In this document: positions 40,745 through 48,575 of the stretch, one piece after another
How positions within the stretch are numbered: the stretch's first letter is position 1
Layout: every line of letters starts with the position of its first letter
NCBI GenBank assembly: GCA_028284235.1
Contig: JANQSC010000014.1
Coordinates: 1-64,000, forward strand
Direction of reading: 5' to 3'
DNA: 64,000 nt
DNA from: Opitutaceae bacterium
GTDB lineage: Bacteria; Verrucomicrobiota; Verrucomicrobiia; Opitutales; Opitutaceae
Notes under the pieces: generated by a model
Told to the model about the DNA's origin: nothing
Databases searched by the model: none
What the model saw: only the letters and a program-made list of their open reading frames with translations
Program-made: the position numbers and the translations under genes

Positions 40745-42058
40745 ATGTCACGCGTCGTTCTCCTATTTGCGATACTAGTCGCCACTCGATTCTCGTCCCT
40801 CATCGCAGCGATTCCGTTTCCCCAGATTTCGAATACAGCTCAACTCGCGCTGCCAGCCCAGGCCGCCAGCTCCTACCTGAGACCGCAAATCAAGCTCGGC
40901 ATCGACGTGCTGGCGGAGCAGCGATTCGCCCCGCTGCTAGGCAAGCGCGTCGGCCTGCTCACCCACCCCGCCGGCGTGAACCGGCTCGGCATCTCCACTG
41001 TCCGCATCCTCCACCAAAATCCCTCCGTAAACCTCGTCGCTCTCTTCGGACCCGAACACGGTATCTACGGGAACGAAAAAGCCAATGTGCCCGTCGACAA
41101 CGCCGTCGACCCGAGAACCGGGCTCCCCGTCTACTCTCTCTACGGCAAGTACCGCAAGCCCACTCCAAAAATGCTCTCGGGCCTGGACGTCCTCGTCATC
41201 GACCTCCAGGACATCGGCACGCGTTCCTACACCTTCATCAGCTGTATGAAGCTGGCCCTCGAGGCCGCCTTTGAAAACGGAGTCGAAGTCGTCGTCCTCG
41301 ACCGCCCCAATCCGCTCGGCGGACTCAAAGTCGACGGCCCACTCATCGACCCGCCCTGGAAAAGCTACGTCGGCGCCTTCACCGTGCCCTACGTCCACGG
41401 GCTCACCATCGGGGAACTCGCCCGCATGGCCGTTTCCCAGCCCGGCGTTCTCGACATCCCCGACGCCGTTCGTCGCTCCGGAAAACTCACTGTCATCACG
41501 ATGGACGGCTGGCGACGGTACATGAGCTGGCCCACGCTCGGGCTCAAATGGATCGCCCCGTCCCCGAACATCCCCGACTTCCCCGCCGCGGTCGGATACG
41601 CAATGACCGGACTCGGCGCCCAGCTCGGCAGCTTCAAACACGGCATCGGCACCGAATACCCGTTTCGAATTCTCACCCACAAGAACGCCAGCCTCGATCA
41701 ACTCGAGCGCGAGCTGAACCGCCGGGCGATTCCCGGCATCGCCTTCGAGCGAAAAGCCTTCAAAGGCGGCGCCGATACCGGGCTCTATGTAAAAGTTACC
41801 GACTGGGGAGCCTGGCGACCCACGGAGCTCAGCTTCCACATGATGCAAATCGCCGCGCTCTACGACCGGCCCAGCCCTTTTTCCACCGCGACCGACAACC
41901 AGCGCGAGCTGTTCAACAAGCACGTCGGATCGACCAGCTGGTGGCGGGAACTCTCCCAGAAAGGGGCCCGGGCCAACCGAGCCGGTTTCATCGGCGTCTG
42001 GGAGCGCCAGTCGAAGCAGTTCCAGATTCAGAGCCGCAACTACTGGCTCTACGACTGA
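40745..42058 (+). CDS. Exported exo-beta-N-acetylmuramidase NamZ-like (DUF1343)
   Basis: 437 residues with a signal peptide. DUF1343 signatures: VGLLTHPAGVNRLG, ALFGPEHGIYGNE, DVLVIDLQDIGTRSYTF, DRPNPLGG, PYVHGLTIGELA. Family members remove terminal MurNAc from muropeptides, suggesting a role in cell-wall recycling or breakdown. Confidence 0.9.
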   Translation: MSRVVLLFAILVATRFSSLIAAIPFPQISNTAQLALPAQAASSYLRPQIKLGIDVLAEQRFAPLLGKRVGLLTHPAGVNRLGISTVRILHQNPSVNLVALFGPEHGIYGNEKANVPVDNAVDPRTGLPVYSLYGKYRKPTPKMLSGLDVLVIDLQDIGTRSYTFISCMKLALEAAFENGVEVVVLDRPNPLGGLKVDGPLIDPPWKSYVGAFTVPYVHGLTIGELARMAVSQPGVLDIPDAVRRSGKLTVITMDGWRRYMSWPTLGLKWIAPSPNIPDFPAAVGYAMTGLGAQLGSFKHGIGTEYPFRILTHKNASLDQLERELNRRAIPGIAFERKAFKGGADTGLYVKVTDWGAWRPTELSFHMMQIAALYDRPSPFSTATDNQRELFNKHVGSTSWWRELSQKGARANRAGFIGVWERQSKQFQIQSRNYWLYD

Positions 42059-42092
42059 GACCGGGCAAAGAGCCGAACTGCGTTTTTTTCGA

Positions 42093-42172
42093 CGTAGGGC
42101 TGGCGCTTGCGCCACGCCGCGTTGTTGGAGCGCAACCAGCATTCGCGGCACAGCGCAAGCGCTGGCCCTACG
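42093..42172. repeat. Inverted repeat, MITE/REP-like
   Basis: Arms at 42093-42112 and 42153-42172 (cgtagggctggcgcttgcgc and its complement, one mismatch), 20 bases each. Between them a second inner pair (gccgcg/cgcggc) can form, so the whole folds as a two-level hairpin. No ORF is inside. Confidence 0.7.
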
Positions 42173-42216
42173 ACTAACCGAGATTCTCTTATACCACATC
42201 GCAGGGGCGTTGCTCT

Positions 42217-42314
42217 TGTCTCGGCGTAGCTTGGAGAGCGCAGACGGATGCGACGCCCGCGTATCCAATATCCAACTAAGCTTATCCGCCCGTCTTGGCG
42301 TAGCTTGTAGAGCG
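42217..42314 (+). repeat. 24-base direct repeat pair, 74 bases apart
   Basis: tgtctcggcgtagcttggag at 42217 and cgtcttggcgtagcttgtag at 42291, both ending agagcg. The unit resembles gctacgc/gtagc intergenic repeats such as the one near 1610-1630. Confidence 0.6.
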
Positions 42315-42467
42315 TACCGGCAAGCCTCTGGCATATGTAAGAGAACGCACTCGGTTGCCCACCTCGACCGCTCGATATTTCTCATTGATTCGAAGCGGGG
42401 AATAAGTCAGAAACACCGCTCGCCTATAACACTCAATCGATAAGAATAACAGAAAACGAATCGCGCT

Positions 42468-43511
42468 ATGTCACGCCCCGTCACACTATTCACCGGCCAA
42501 TGGGCCGACCTCTCCATTAACGAGCTTGCTCCATTGGCCAAGGACATGGGCTACGACGGACTCGAGCTCGCCTGCTGGGGCGACCATTTCGACGTCGACC
42601 AAGCCGCCCGCAGCGCCAAGTACTGCAAAGAACGCTGGGAACTCCTCGCCGACCACGGCTTGACCTGTTTCTCGATCTCCAACCACCTCGTCGGACAGGC
42701 GATTTGCGACAACATCGACGAGCGCCACAAGGCGATCCTCCCGCCCGACGTCTGGGGCGACGGCAAACCCGAAGGCGTGCGCCGACGCGCGGCCCGGAAG
42801 ATGATCAAAACCGCCAAAGCCTGCCGCAAGTTCATGGACGCCAAGCCCGGCAAGAAGAAGCGCGACAACTCCCCCGGCATCGTCAACGGCTTCACCGGCT
42901 CCTCCGTCTGGCACGCGCTCTACGCATTCCCGCCCACCGATCAGGCGTTCATTGAAAAAGGATTCCAGGACTTCGCCAAGCGCTTCACCCCCATCCTCGA
43001 CGAGTTCAACAAGGTCAACGTCAACTTCGCCCTCGAAGTCCACCCGACCGAAATCGCCTTCGACATCGCCTCCGCCGCCCGCGCCGTCAAAAGCCTCAAA
43101 GGGCACAAACGCTTCGGATTCAACTACGACCCCTCCCACCTCGGGTACCAAGGAGTCGACTACGTGAAGTTCATTCGAACCTTCGCCGACCGAATCTTCC
43201 ACGTCCACATGAAGGACGTCTGGTGGGGCCACGGGAACGGCGACATCGGCGTGTTCGGCGGCCACACCGACTTCGGCGACGCCCGGCGCTATTGGGACTT
43301 TCGCTCGCTCGGGCATGGCGACATCGCGTTCGAAGACATCATCGTCGCCCTGAACGACATCAACTACCAAGGGCCGCTTTCCGTGGAATGGGAAGACATC
43401 CGCATGGACCGCGTCCACGGCGGAGCCGAGGCAGCCGCATTCGTCAAGTCAGTCGATTTCCCTTCCAGTTCGATCGTGTTCGACTCCGCCTTCGACAAGG
43501 AGAACCAGTAA
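42468..43511 (+). CDS. Sugar phosphate isomerase/epimerase (TIM barrel)
   Basis: 347 residues, AP-endonuclease-2 superfamily. Metal-site segments are visible: [47 protein letters not shown] and GPLSVEWED. First gene of a three-gene operon with two Gfo/Idh/MocA oxidoreductases, the usual set for oxidation and isomerisation of an inositol or unusual sugar. Confidence 0.88.
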   Translation: MSRPVTLFTGQWADLSINELAPLAKDMGYDGLELACWGDHFDVDQAARSAKYCKERWELLADHGLTCFSISNHLVGQAICDNIDERHKAILPPDVWGDGKPEGVRRRAARKMIKTAKACRKFMDAKPGKKKRDNSPGIVNGFTGSSVWHALYAFPPTDQAFIEKGFQDFAKRFTPILDEFNKVNVNFALEVHPTEIAFDIASAARAVKSLKGHKRFGFNYDPSHLGYQGVDYVKFIRTFADRIFHVHMKDVWWGHGNGDIGVFGGHTDFGDARRYWDFRSLGHGDIAFEDIIVALNDINYQGPLSVEWEDIRMDRVHGGAEAAAFVKSVDFPSSSIVFDSAFDKENQ

Positions 43512-43540
43512 TCCAACCCAAGGAACGTATCCTTAAAACT

Positions 43541-44623
43541 ATGAGCACTAAAGTAGCAATTATCGGAGCGGGCGGCATGGCCCAGTACCACATCGACGGC
43601 TTCCGCCAAGCCGGCGCGGACATCGTCGCCATCGCCGACCTCAACGAAGACGCGGCCAAAGCCACCGCGAGCCAATACGGCGTCGAACAAACCTTCGGGT
43701 CCGTCGAAACGATGTTCGAGACCCTCCAAGACCTCGACGCCGTCTCCATCATCGTCCCCAACAAGTTTCACGCCCCGCTGGCTATCCAGGCATTGAACGC
43801 CGGAAAGCACGTGTTCTGCGAAAAGCCCCCCGCCCTCAACGCTCCCGACGTGGAAGCAATGAAAGAAGCGGCCGAAAAAGCCGGCAAGCGTTTGATGTTC
43901 AACTTCAACAACCGCGCCCGTCCCGAGTCCTACGCAATGATGGAGTACGTCGCCGACGGCACGGTCGGGAAAATCAACTCGGCCCAGGCAAAGTGGATTC
44001 GCCGCACCGGCATCCCCGGCTTCGGCGGATGGTTCACCAACAAAAGCCTGTCCGGCGGAGGCCCGCTGATCGACCTGCTCCACATGGTCGATCTTTCCAT
44101 GCATCTCATGGGGTACCCAGAACCTGAATACGTGATGGGCAAGACCTTCTCCGACTTTATAACCGACAAGAACTTCAAGGGCCCTTGGGGCATTCCCGAC
44201 AACGAGGAAGGCGTCAACGACGTGGAAGCCGCCGCCCATGGATTCGTCACCTTCAAGACCGGGCAGACGCTCAGCTTGCAGGTCTCCTGGGCGGAGCTGG
44301 TCAAACGCGAAGAAGTGTCCGTCGTTTTCCAAGGAACCGGAGCAGGCGGGAAAATCGAACGCCTCTTCGGCAGCGACGGACTCGACGAGACCTGCATCGA
44401 CAGCTGCGAACTCTACGTGCAGGAGAACGGCAATTCGGTCAACCGGGAGATCAAAGTCGACGCCTGCGAAGACATGGGCCGGTCCCGTTCCGCCGCCAAT
44501 TTTATTCTCACCATCGAGGGGCAAGAGGAGCCCCTCAACACACCCGACCAAGCGGTCTCACTCATGAAAATCATCGACGCGATCTACGAGTCGGCCAGCA
44601 CCGGCAAGCCCGTAGCCTGCTAG
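43541..44623 (+). CDS. Gfo/Idh/MocA-family oxidoreductase
   Basis: 360 residues. The frame is open from 43223, but the Rossmann start (STKVAIIGAGGMAQYHIDGF) begins at the ATG at 43541, 29 bases after the isomerase stop. CEKPPALN is the EKP motif with the substrate-site Lys. The C-terminal domain is the usual alpha/beta sheet. Uses NAD(P) to oxidise or reduce a sugar or cyclitol. Confidence 0.9.
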   Translation: MSTKVAIIGAGGMAQYHIDGFRQAGADIVAIADLNEDAAKATASQYGVEQTFGSVETMFETLQDLDAVSIIVPNKFHAPLAIQALNAGKHVFCEKPPALNAPDVEAMKEAAEKAGKRLMFNFNNRARPESYAMMEYVADGTVGKINSAQAKWIRRTGIPGFGGWFTNKSLSGGGPLIDLLHMVDLSMHLMGYPEPEYVMGKTFSDFITDKNFKGPWGIPDNEEGVNDVEAAAHGFVTFKTGQTLSLQVSWAELVKREEVSVVFQGTGAGGKIERLFGSDGLDETCIDSCELYVQENGNSVNREIKVDACEDMGRSRSAANFILTIEGQEEPLNTPDQAVSLMKIIDAIYESASTGKPVAC

Positions 44624-44642
44624 ACAACTACCCCAGCATACA

Positions 44643-45800
44643 ATGAATCGAAAACTCAAAATGGGCATGGTCGGCGGCGGCCGCGGAGCCTTTATCGGAG
44701 CCGTACACCGCATGGCCGCCAATCTCGACGGGAAAATTGAACTCGTCGCCGGCGCGTTCTCGTCCGATCCCAAAAAGTCGAAACTCTCGGGCAAGGACTT
44801 CTTCCTGGACCCCGCCCGCGTCTACGGCTCCTACCAGGAAATGGCGAAAAAGGAGGCCGCCCTCCCCGTCGGCGAGCGCATCGACTTCGTCACCGTCGTC
44901 GTGCAGAACCACCTCCACTTCGCGGTTTCCAAGTGCTTCCTCGAGGCGGGATTCAACGTTATCTGCGACAAGCCCCTCGCCTTCGACATGAAAGAAGCCC
45001 GGGCCTTGAAAAAACTCGTCGAGAAGTCCGGCAAGGTTTTCGCCCTCACGCACAACTACACGGGCTACCCGATGGTCAAGGAAGCTCGCGACATGGTGAA
45101 GAAAGGCAAGCTCGGGCGTATCCTGAAAATCGTTACGGAATACCCCCAAGGCTACGCCGTCGGCGATGTCACCTCCAAAGACAAAGGGAAGATCGCCTCT
45201 TGGCGGACCGATCCGAAAATCGCGGGCATTTCCAATTGTATCGGCGATATCGGTACGCATGCGGACAACTTGGGCGCCTACATAACCGGGCTGGAAATCG
45301 ACGAAATGTGCGCCGAGCTCACCGCCTTCATCCCCGGCAGGAAGCTCGACGACGACGGGAACATCCTCGTCCGCTACAAAGGCGGAGCCAAAGGAATTAT
45401 CTACGCCTCGCAAATTTCGAACGGCGACGAAAACAATCTCAACATCCGCATCTACGGGACCAAGGCGTCGCTCGAGTGGCATCAGGAAGACCCGAACGAA
45501 TTAATCGTTAAATACCACGACAAGCCGAGGCAAATCGTCCGTCGAGGCAACGACTACGTATCGAAAGCGGCCGCCGAAGTGACGCGGACCCCCTTTGGTC
45601 ACCCGGAAGCCTTCATCGAGGCCTTCGCCAATGTCTACATGGCAGCCGCGAAGTCGATCGCGGCGGAAGTTTCCGGGAAGAAGCTGCCGAAGAACGCCGA
45701 CTTCCCCACAGTCGACGACGGCGTTCGAGGCATGGCGTTTATCGCTACCGCAGTCAAAAGCTCCCAGAGCAAGTCCAAGTGGACCAAGATGATAAAGTGA
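44643..45800 (+). CDS. Gfo/Idh/MocA-family oxidoreductase
   Basis: 385 residues. MGMVGGGRGAFIGAVHRMAA is the nucleotide-binding start, and CDKPLAFDMKEAR the EKP-like motif (DKP here). ALTHNYTGYPMVKEARDMV and GDIGTHADNLGAYITG are typical of the family. It follows the previous oxidoreductase by 19 bases and is the last gene of the sugar operon. Confidence 0.9.
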   Translation: MNRKLKMGMVGGGRGAFIGAVHRMAANLDGKIELVAGAFSSDPKKSKLSGKDFFLDPARVYGSYQEMAKKEAALPVGERIDFVTVVVQNHLHFAVSKCFLEAGFNVICDKPLAFDMKEARALKKLVEKSGKVFALTHNYTGYPMVKEARDMVKKGKLGRILKIVTEYPQGYAVGDVTSKDKGKIASWRTDPKIAGISNCIGDIGTHADNLGAYITGLEIDEMCAELTAFIPGRKLDDDGNILVRYKGGAKGIIYASQISNGDENNLNIRIYGTKASLEWHQEDPNELIVKYHDKPRQIVRRGNDYVSKAAAEVTRTPFGHPEAFIEAFANVYMAAAKSIAAEVSGKKLPKNADFPTVDDGVRGMAFIATAVKSSQSKSKWTKMIK

Positions 45801-45821
45801 GCGAATCAGTATTCACCTTTT

Positions 45822-45860
45822 AACGAAGAAGCCAATCGATCATCGATTGGCTTCTTCGTT
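45822..45860. terminator. Bidirectional terminator overlapping the regulator's last codons
   Basis: aacgaagaagccaatcgat at 45822-45840 and its perfect complement at 45842-45860, a 19-pair stem around one central base. The plus strand continues gtttct and the minus strand TTAAAAGG. The right arm encodes the last six codons of the LysR gene on the minus strand, so terminator and coding sequence share bases. Confidence 0.88.
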
Positions 45861-46757
45861 TCTATCAACGCCCTTCCCTCCGCAAAAACTACGGACCGAA
45901 TCCAGAAAGGCGTGCGCTCCGGACGAGAGATAGCGCTGTTCGTGGGTTAACGCGAATACCAGTCGCGTCATCTTTGCGGATATCAGATTCTTGAATACTA
46001 CTCTCCGAGAGGAATGCTCTTCTCGAGCCATTTCCGGCAAAATGGCCAAGCCCATGCCGCTATCGACCAGCTCTTTCGCCGTGCTAATTTGAGAACACAA
46101 TGCCGCGATTTTCGGTTCGAAGTCGTTCCGCCCGAACAACTCCAGCGCCTTTTCTCCTACCACTGAAGACTCCCCCAAGACAATGAGCGGCTCGTCCTTA
46201 AAGTCGTTAATCGAAATCTCCTTCTTGGCCGACAATGGATGATCCGAGGGAACCACCAAATTGAGCGACTCCTGCAAAATGGGCTCCGCGTTGATTCGGT
46301 TCCCCCTCCCGGGATGAGACGAGATCACCACCTCCAAGTCACCGCCCAGCAGATTCTCAACTAGCGAACGCCGCATATTCTCCTCCACTCGAAACTCCAG
46401 TCGCGGAAAACGCTTGCGACAGTCTTCAACGACTGGCGGAAGCAGATACGGCGCAACCGTCGTGGAAACGCCAATACGAAGCACGCCTTTAGGCTCGCCC
46501 TTCCCCTCCTGTAACTCCCGGAGCGCGTTGTCCGCCTCCATCAAAATCGAACGAGCGCGTTTTTCGAAGAACCGTCCCGCCGCCGTCAGCTCCACGCGCC
46601 GCCCGAGTCGATTGAACAGCCGCTCCCCCAGCTCGTCCTCGAGCTTGATGATCTGAGCGCTCAACGAAGGTTGCGACACATGGCTCCGCTCCGCCGCCCG
46701 AGTGAAGTTCTCCTCCTCGACTACCGCCACGAAGTATCTCAATTGATGCATTTCCAT
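45840..46757 (-). CDS. LysR-family regulator, OxyR class but without redox cysteines
   Basis: 305 residues. The LysR helix-turn-helix is at the N-terminus (LRYFVAVVEEENFTRAAERSHVSQPSLS). The effector domain resembles OxyR-type proteins (PLIVLGESSVVGEKALELF, STAKELVDSGMGLAILP). At the places of OxyR C199 and C208 there is no Cys, so it should not sense peroxide by the OxyR disulfide. An OxyR-like box overlaps its start codon. The divergent neighbour is a 66-residue membrane protein. Confidence 0.88.
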   Translation of the reverse strand: MEMHQLRYFVAVVEEENFTRAAERSHVSQPSLSAQIIKLEDELGERLFNRLGRRVELTAAGRFFEKRARSILMEADNALRELQEGKGEPKGVLRIGVSTTVAPYLLPPVVEDCRKRFPRLEFRVEENMRRSLVENLLGGDLEVVISSHPGRGNRINAEPILQESLNLVVPSDHPLSAKKEISINDFKDEPLIVLGESSVVGEKALELFGRNDFEPKIAALCSQISTAKELVDSGMGLAILPEMAREEHSSRRVVFKNLISAKMTRLVFALTHEQRYLSSGAHAFLDSVRSFCGGKGVDRNEEANR

Positions 46758-46792
46758 AGTTTAAACCTATGGTTACGATAAGATATAAGTAT
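46756..46792. promoter_or_regulatory. OxyR-like operator at the LysR gene start
   Basis: The plus strand reads ATAG-N7-CTAT-N7-ATAA-N7-GTAT, matching the OxyR consensus ATAGnTnnnAnCTAT twice over: the first half site is perfect, including the inner T and A, and the second has 3 of 4 bases in each tetrad. It begins inside the regulator's start codon (46755-46757), which suggests autorepression. It also lies upstream of the divergent small gene at 46851. Confidence 0.6.
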
Positions 46793-46850
46793 TTCAAGTT
46801 ATAACGATTTTGCGCGATACTCTGACCGTCAGCGAAAACTGACTGAAAAA

Positions 46851-47051
46851 ATGAACACACAAACCAAGAGTAACCTAATCGCATCAATAATCCTGGCGCT
46901 CGCGCCTTTCGGGCTATTCGGATTCGCAATGCCCGCGGGGGAGCTCATCGCAGGAGTGGCCATCACGGCCGCGCTTGCCGGGCTCGCTGTGATGGATCTC
47001 AAGCAAGGGGGCTTCAAAGCCTTCAAGCGCTCGACCCATCCGCGATTCTAG
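46851..47051 (+). CDS. Small membrane protein
   Basis: 66 residues with two hydrophobic stretches (LIASIILALAPFGLFGFAM and LIAGVAITAALAGLAVM) and a basic tail. It is divergent from the LysR regulator, sharing its 93-base control region, so it may be a target. It is followed by a hairpin and a terminator. No family recognised. Confidence 0.6.
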   Translation: MNTQTKSNLIASIILALAPFGLFGFAMPAGELIAGVAITAALAGLAVMDLKQGGFKAFKRSTHPRF

Positions 47052-47087
47052 GAATCCGATGCGGTTATTCTGAAGTAGAAAACAAAC

Positions 47088-47117
47088 CGGCGGTCGCTTC
47101 GCAAGGGGCGGCCGCCG
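47088..47117 (+). terminator. GC-rich hairpin after the small membrane protein gene
   Basis: cggcggtcgc and gcggccgccg pair (one mismatch) around 10 bases, followed by gcgcaaaaacg. It lacks a T-run, so alone it is a weak terminator; a better one lies 38 bases further on. Confidence 0.5.
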
Positions 47118-47154
47118 CGCAAAAACGACGCCCAGGGAGGGGGTCACATTTCCA

Positions 47155-47187
47155 AGCCATTCGCTCTTCGAGCGAGTGGCTTTTTCG
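47155..47187 (+). terminator. Rho-independent terminator
   Basis: agccattcgct/agcgagtggct (11 pairs, one G-T) around a cttcg loop, followed by tttttcg. It ends the small-gene transcript and lies 4 bases before the convergent DUF4126-like gene's stop; on the minus strand it is followed by fewer Ts. Confidence 0.82.
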
Positions 47188-47190
47188 TCG

Positions 47191-48417
47191 CTACGCGAGC
47201 TCCGCCTTGCGGAGCGCCTTGGAAAACGCGGAACGGTAGAAGAGGAAATTCAGCAGAGCCATAAGCGGCACGGCGATAATCCCGCCCGCCAACACTTGGA
47301 GAAGCGCCAGAACGAGCAGGCACAGACGGAGAAGCCACTTGGTAAGGAAACTCTGCCCGAACGTCAGGTAGCGGCGGAAGGGGGCGACCAGCCGCAGGCG
47401 GTAGTAAATCACCCCGGCAATGAGGCCGAGCACTGGCACGATTCCCAGCAAGGCGCTGACAAGCAGTACCTTGGGAAGTTTTTCGTTTACCGATCCGATA
47501 TAGGCTTTGGTCAGTTCCGAGTCCGAAAACGCTTTCGTCCCGTCCGCTTCGCAGGTGAGAACGACTCCCTTGCCTTCGAATCGCTCCCCGGAAAGCGGCG
47601 AACGCTTCAAACGCATAAGGCGAAGCTCCTGGTCGCGAATCGATTCCGCTTTCTCATCTTTGATCCCGCCCAAAAAGCCGAGAATGTTGGGGTGGTCCAC
47701 TTTCGTTCCGCAGTGGTGGCAACCGGTGGCGAACGAGTGAATGCGCTCGCCGCAGTTCGAGCAGGGGACTTTCGCTTCTTCGAATTTGCCCTCGTGGTAC
47801 TTGCGGATCAGATAGAGCCCGCCGAAAAACGCCAGAATGACAACGAACGCCAACAGCGGCGCGGCGAGCAGGTACCGAACGCCGAACACGACGAGAAAAT
47901 CCTCAATCCAACTGAGAAAGCCCCGAATTTTGACCGTGTCGTCGGGATCGGCCTCGTTGAGCACGCCCATGACTCCACCCCGGATTTGGGCTCCGAAATA
48001 GGTCGCCGCCGCCGATAGAACCGCTGGCAGCGTTTCGACAAACCCCGCTTGCTGCAGCACGTTCCCCGCAAACTCGGCGTCCGCCGTGTTCATCACGCCG
48101 AGCGTAGTAAGGCCCGACAGGCCCGTTTTCGCGTAGACCGAAAAGTCGTCCATGAGCTCGCGGGCTTCCGGCGACTTGTCAGCCACGAATTCTAGGGCCG
48201 ACAGAACGCCCAACGCCGTGATCATGCCGCCGCTCGTGAACCAAGTCGGGTGGTCGGCCGCCTTCGCCGCTAGCTCCGAGAGAAACTCGATGTTTTTCAA
48301 TAACGGCCACGCATGGCCATATTTCATGAAAAGGGCCGTCACAAAAGCCGGCAGAAATATCCGAGAAGAGAACAAGCCGGACAAGCCGAGCGAGTATAGC
48401 AGTGAATTGATATTCAT
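47191..48417 (-). CDS. DUF4126-like membrane protein with zinc ribbon
   Basis: 408 residues. The N-terminal half looks like DUF4126: LYSLGLSGLFSSRIFLPAFVTAL, then GMITALGVLSALEFVADKSP. After membrane helices near 190-215 comes a zinc ribbon (CSNCGERIHSFATGCHHCG), a soluble segment, then three more helices at the C-terminus (LLVSALLGIVPVLGLIAGV, LLRLCLLVLALLQVLAGGI). Probably an inner-membrane protein; function unknown. Confidence 0.75.
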   Translation of the reverse strand: MNINSLLYSLGLSGLFSSRIFLPAFVTALFMKYGHAWPLLKNIEFLSELAAKAADHPTWFTSGGMITALGVLSALEFVADKSPEARELMDDFSVYAKTGLSGLTTLGVMNTADAEFAGNVLQQAGFVETLPAVLSAAATYFGAQIRGGVMGVLNEADPDDTVKIRGFLSWIEDFLVVFGVRYLLAAPLLAFVVILAFFGGLYLIRKYHEGKFEEAKVPCSNCGERIHSFATGCHHCGTKVDHPNILGFLGGIKDEKAESIRDQELRLMRLKRSPLSGERFEGKGVVLTCEADGTKAFSDSELTKAYIGSVNEKLPKVLLVSALLGIVPVLGLIAGVIYYRLRLVAPFRRYLTFGQSFLTKWLLRLCLLVLALLQVLAGGIIAVPLMALLNFLFYRSAFSKALRKAELA

Positions 48418-48575
48418 GAGAAAGGGGTATTGACAGATCTAAGATATAAATTGTCTGAGAAAAGGCCGCCAAGCTCGAATTCGTCATTTATCTTTTAGAA
48501 CGCGACCGCAGTCTCCCAACTCAGCAAACCACATCGATTTCACTTTTTTCACACAACTAAAAATCCTTACCCACC

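Larger units (their letters stand above)
42059..42467. other. Repeat-rich intergenic region of 409 bases
   Basis: No protein gene is supported. It holds an inverted repeat (42093-42172) and a 24-base direct repeat pair (42217-42240 and 42291-42314). A T7 run at 42083-42089 follows the NamZ gene, without a clear hairpin before it. The promoter for the downstream sugar operon should be in the AT-richer last 100 bases. Confidence 0.6.

Noticed and set aside
43223..43540. 106-residue extension of the first Gfo/Idh/MocA protein
   Set aside because: It overlaps the isomerase gene in another frame and is Arg-rich, as expected for a shadow frame; the Rossmann fold starts at 43541.
45840..46757. The LysR regulator as the PhcA of the Phc-like system
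   Set aside because: It is 18 kb away, of OxyR type by effector-domain features, and has its own divergent neighbour; nothing links it to the cluster.
48418..48575. glmS ribozyme in the glmS leader
   Set aside because: The leader is short, AT-rich and shows none of the ribozyme core I would expect; the element is mainly known from Firmicutes.
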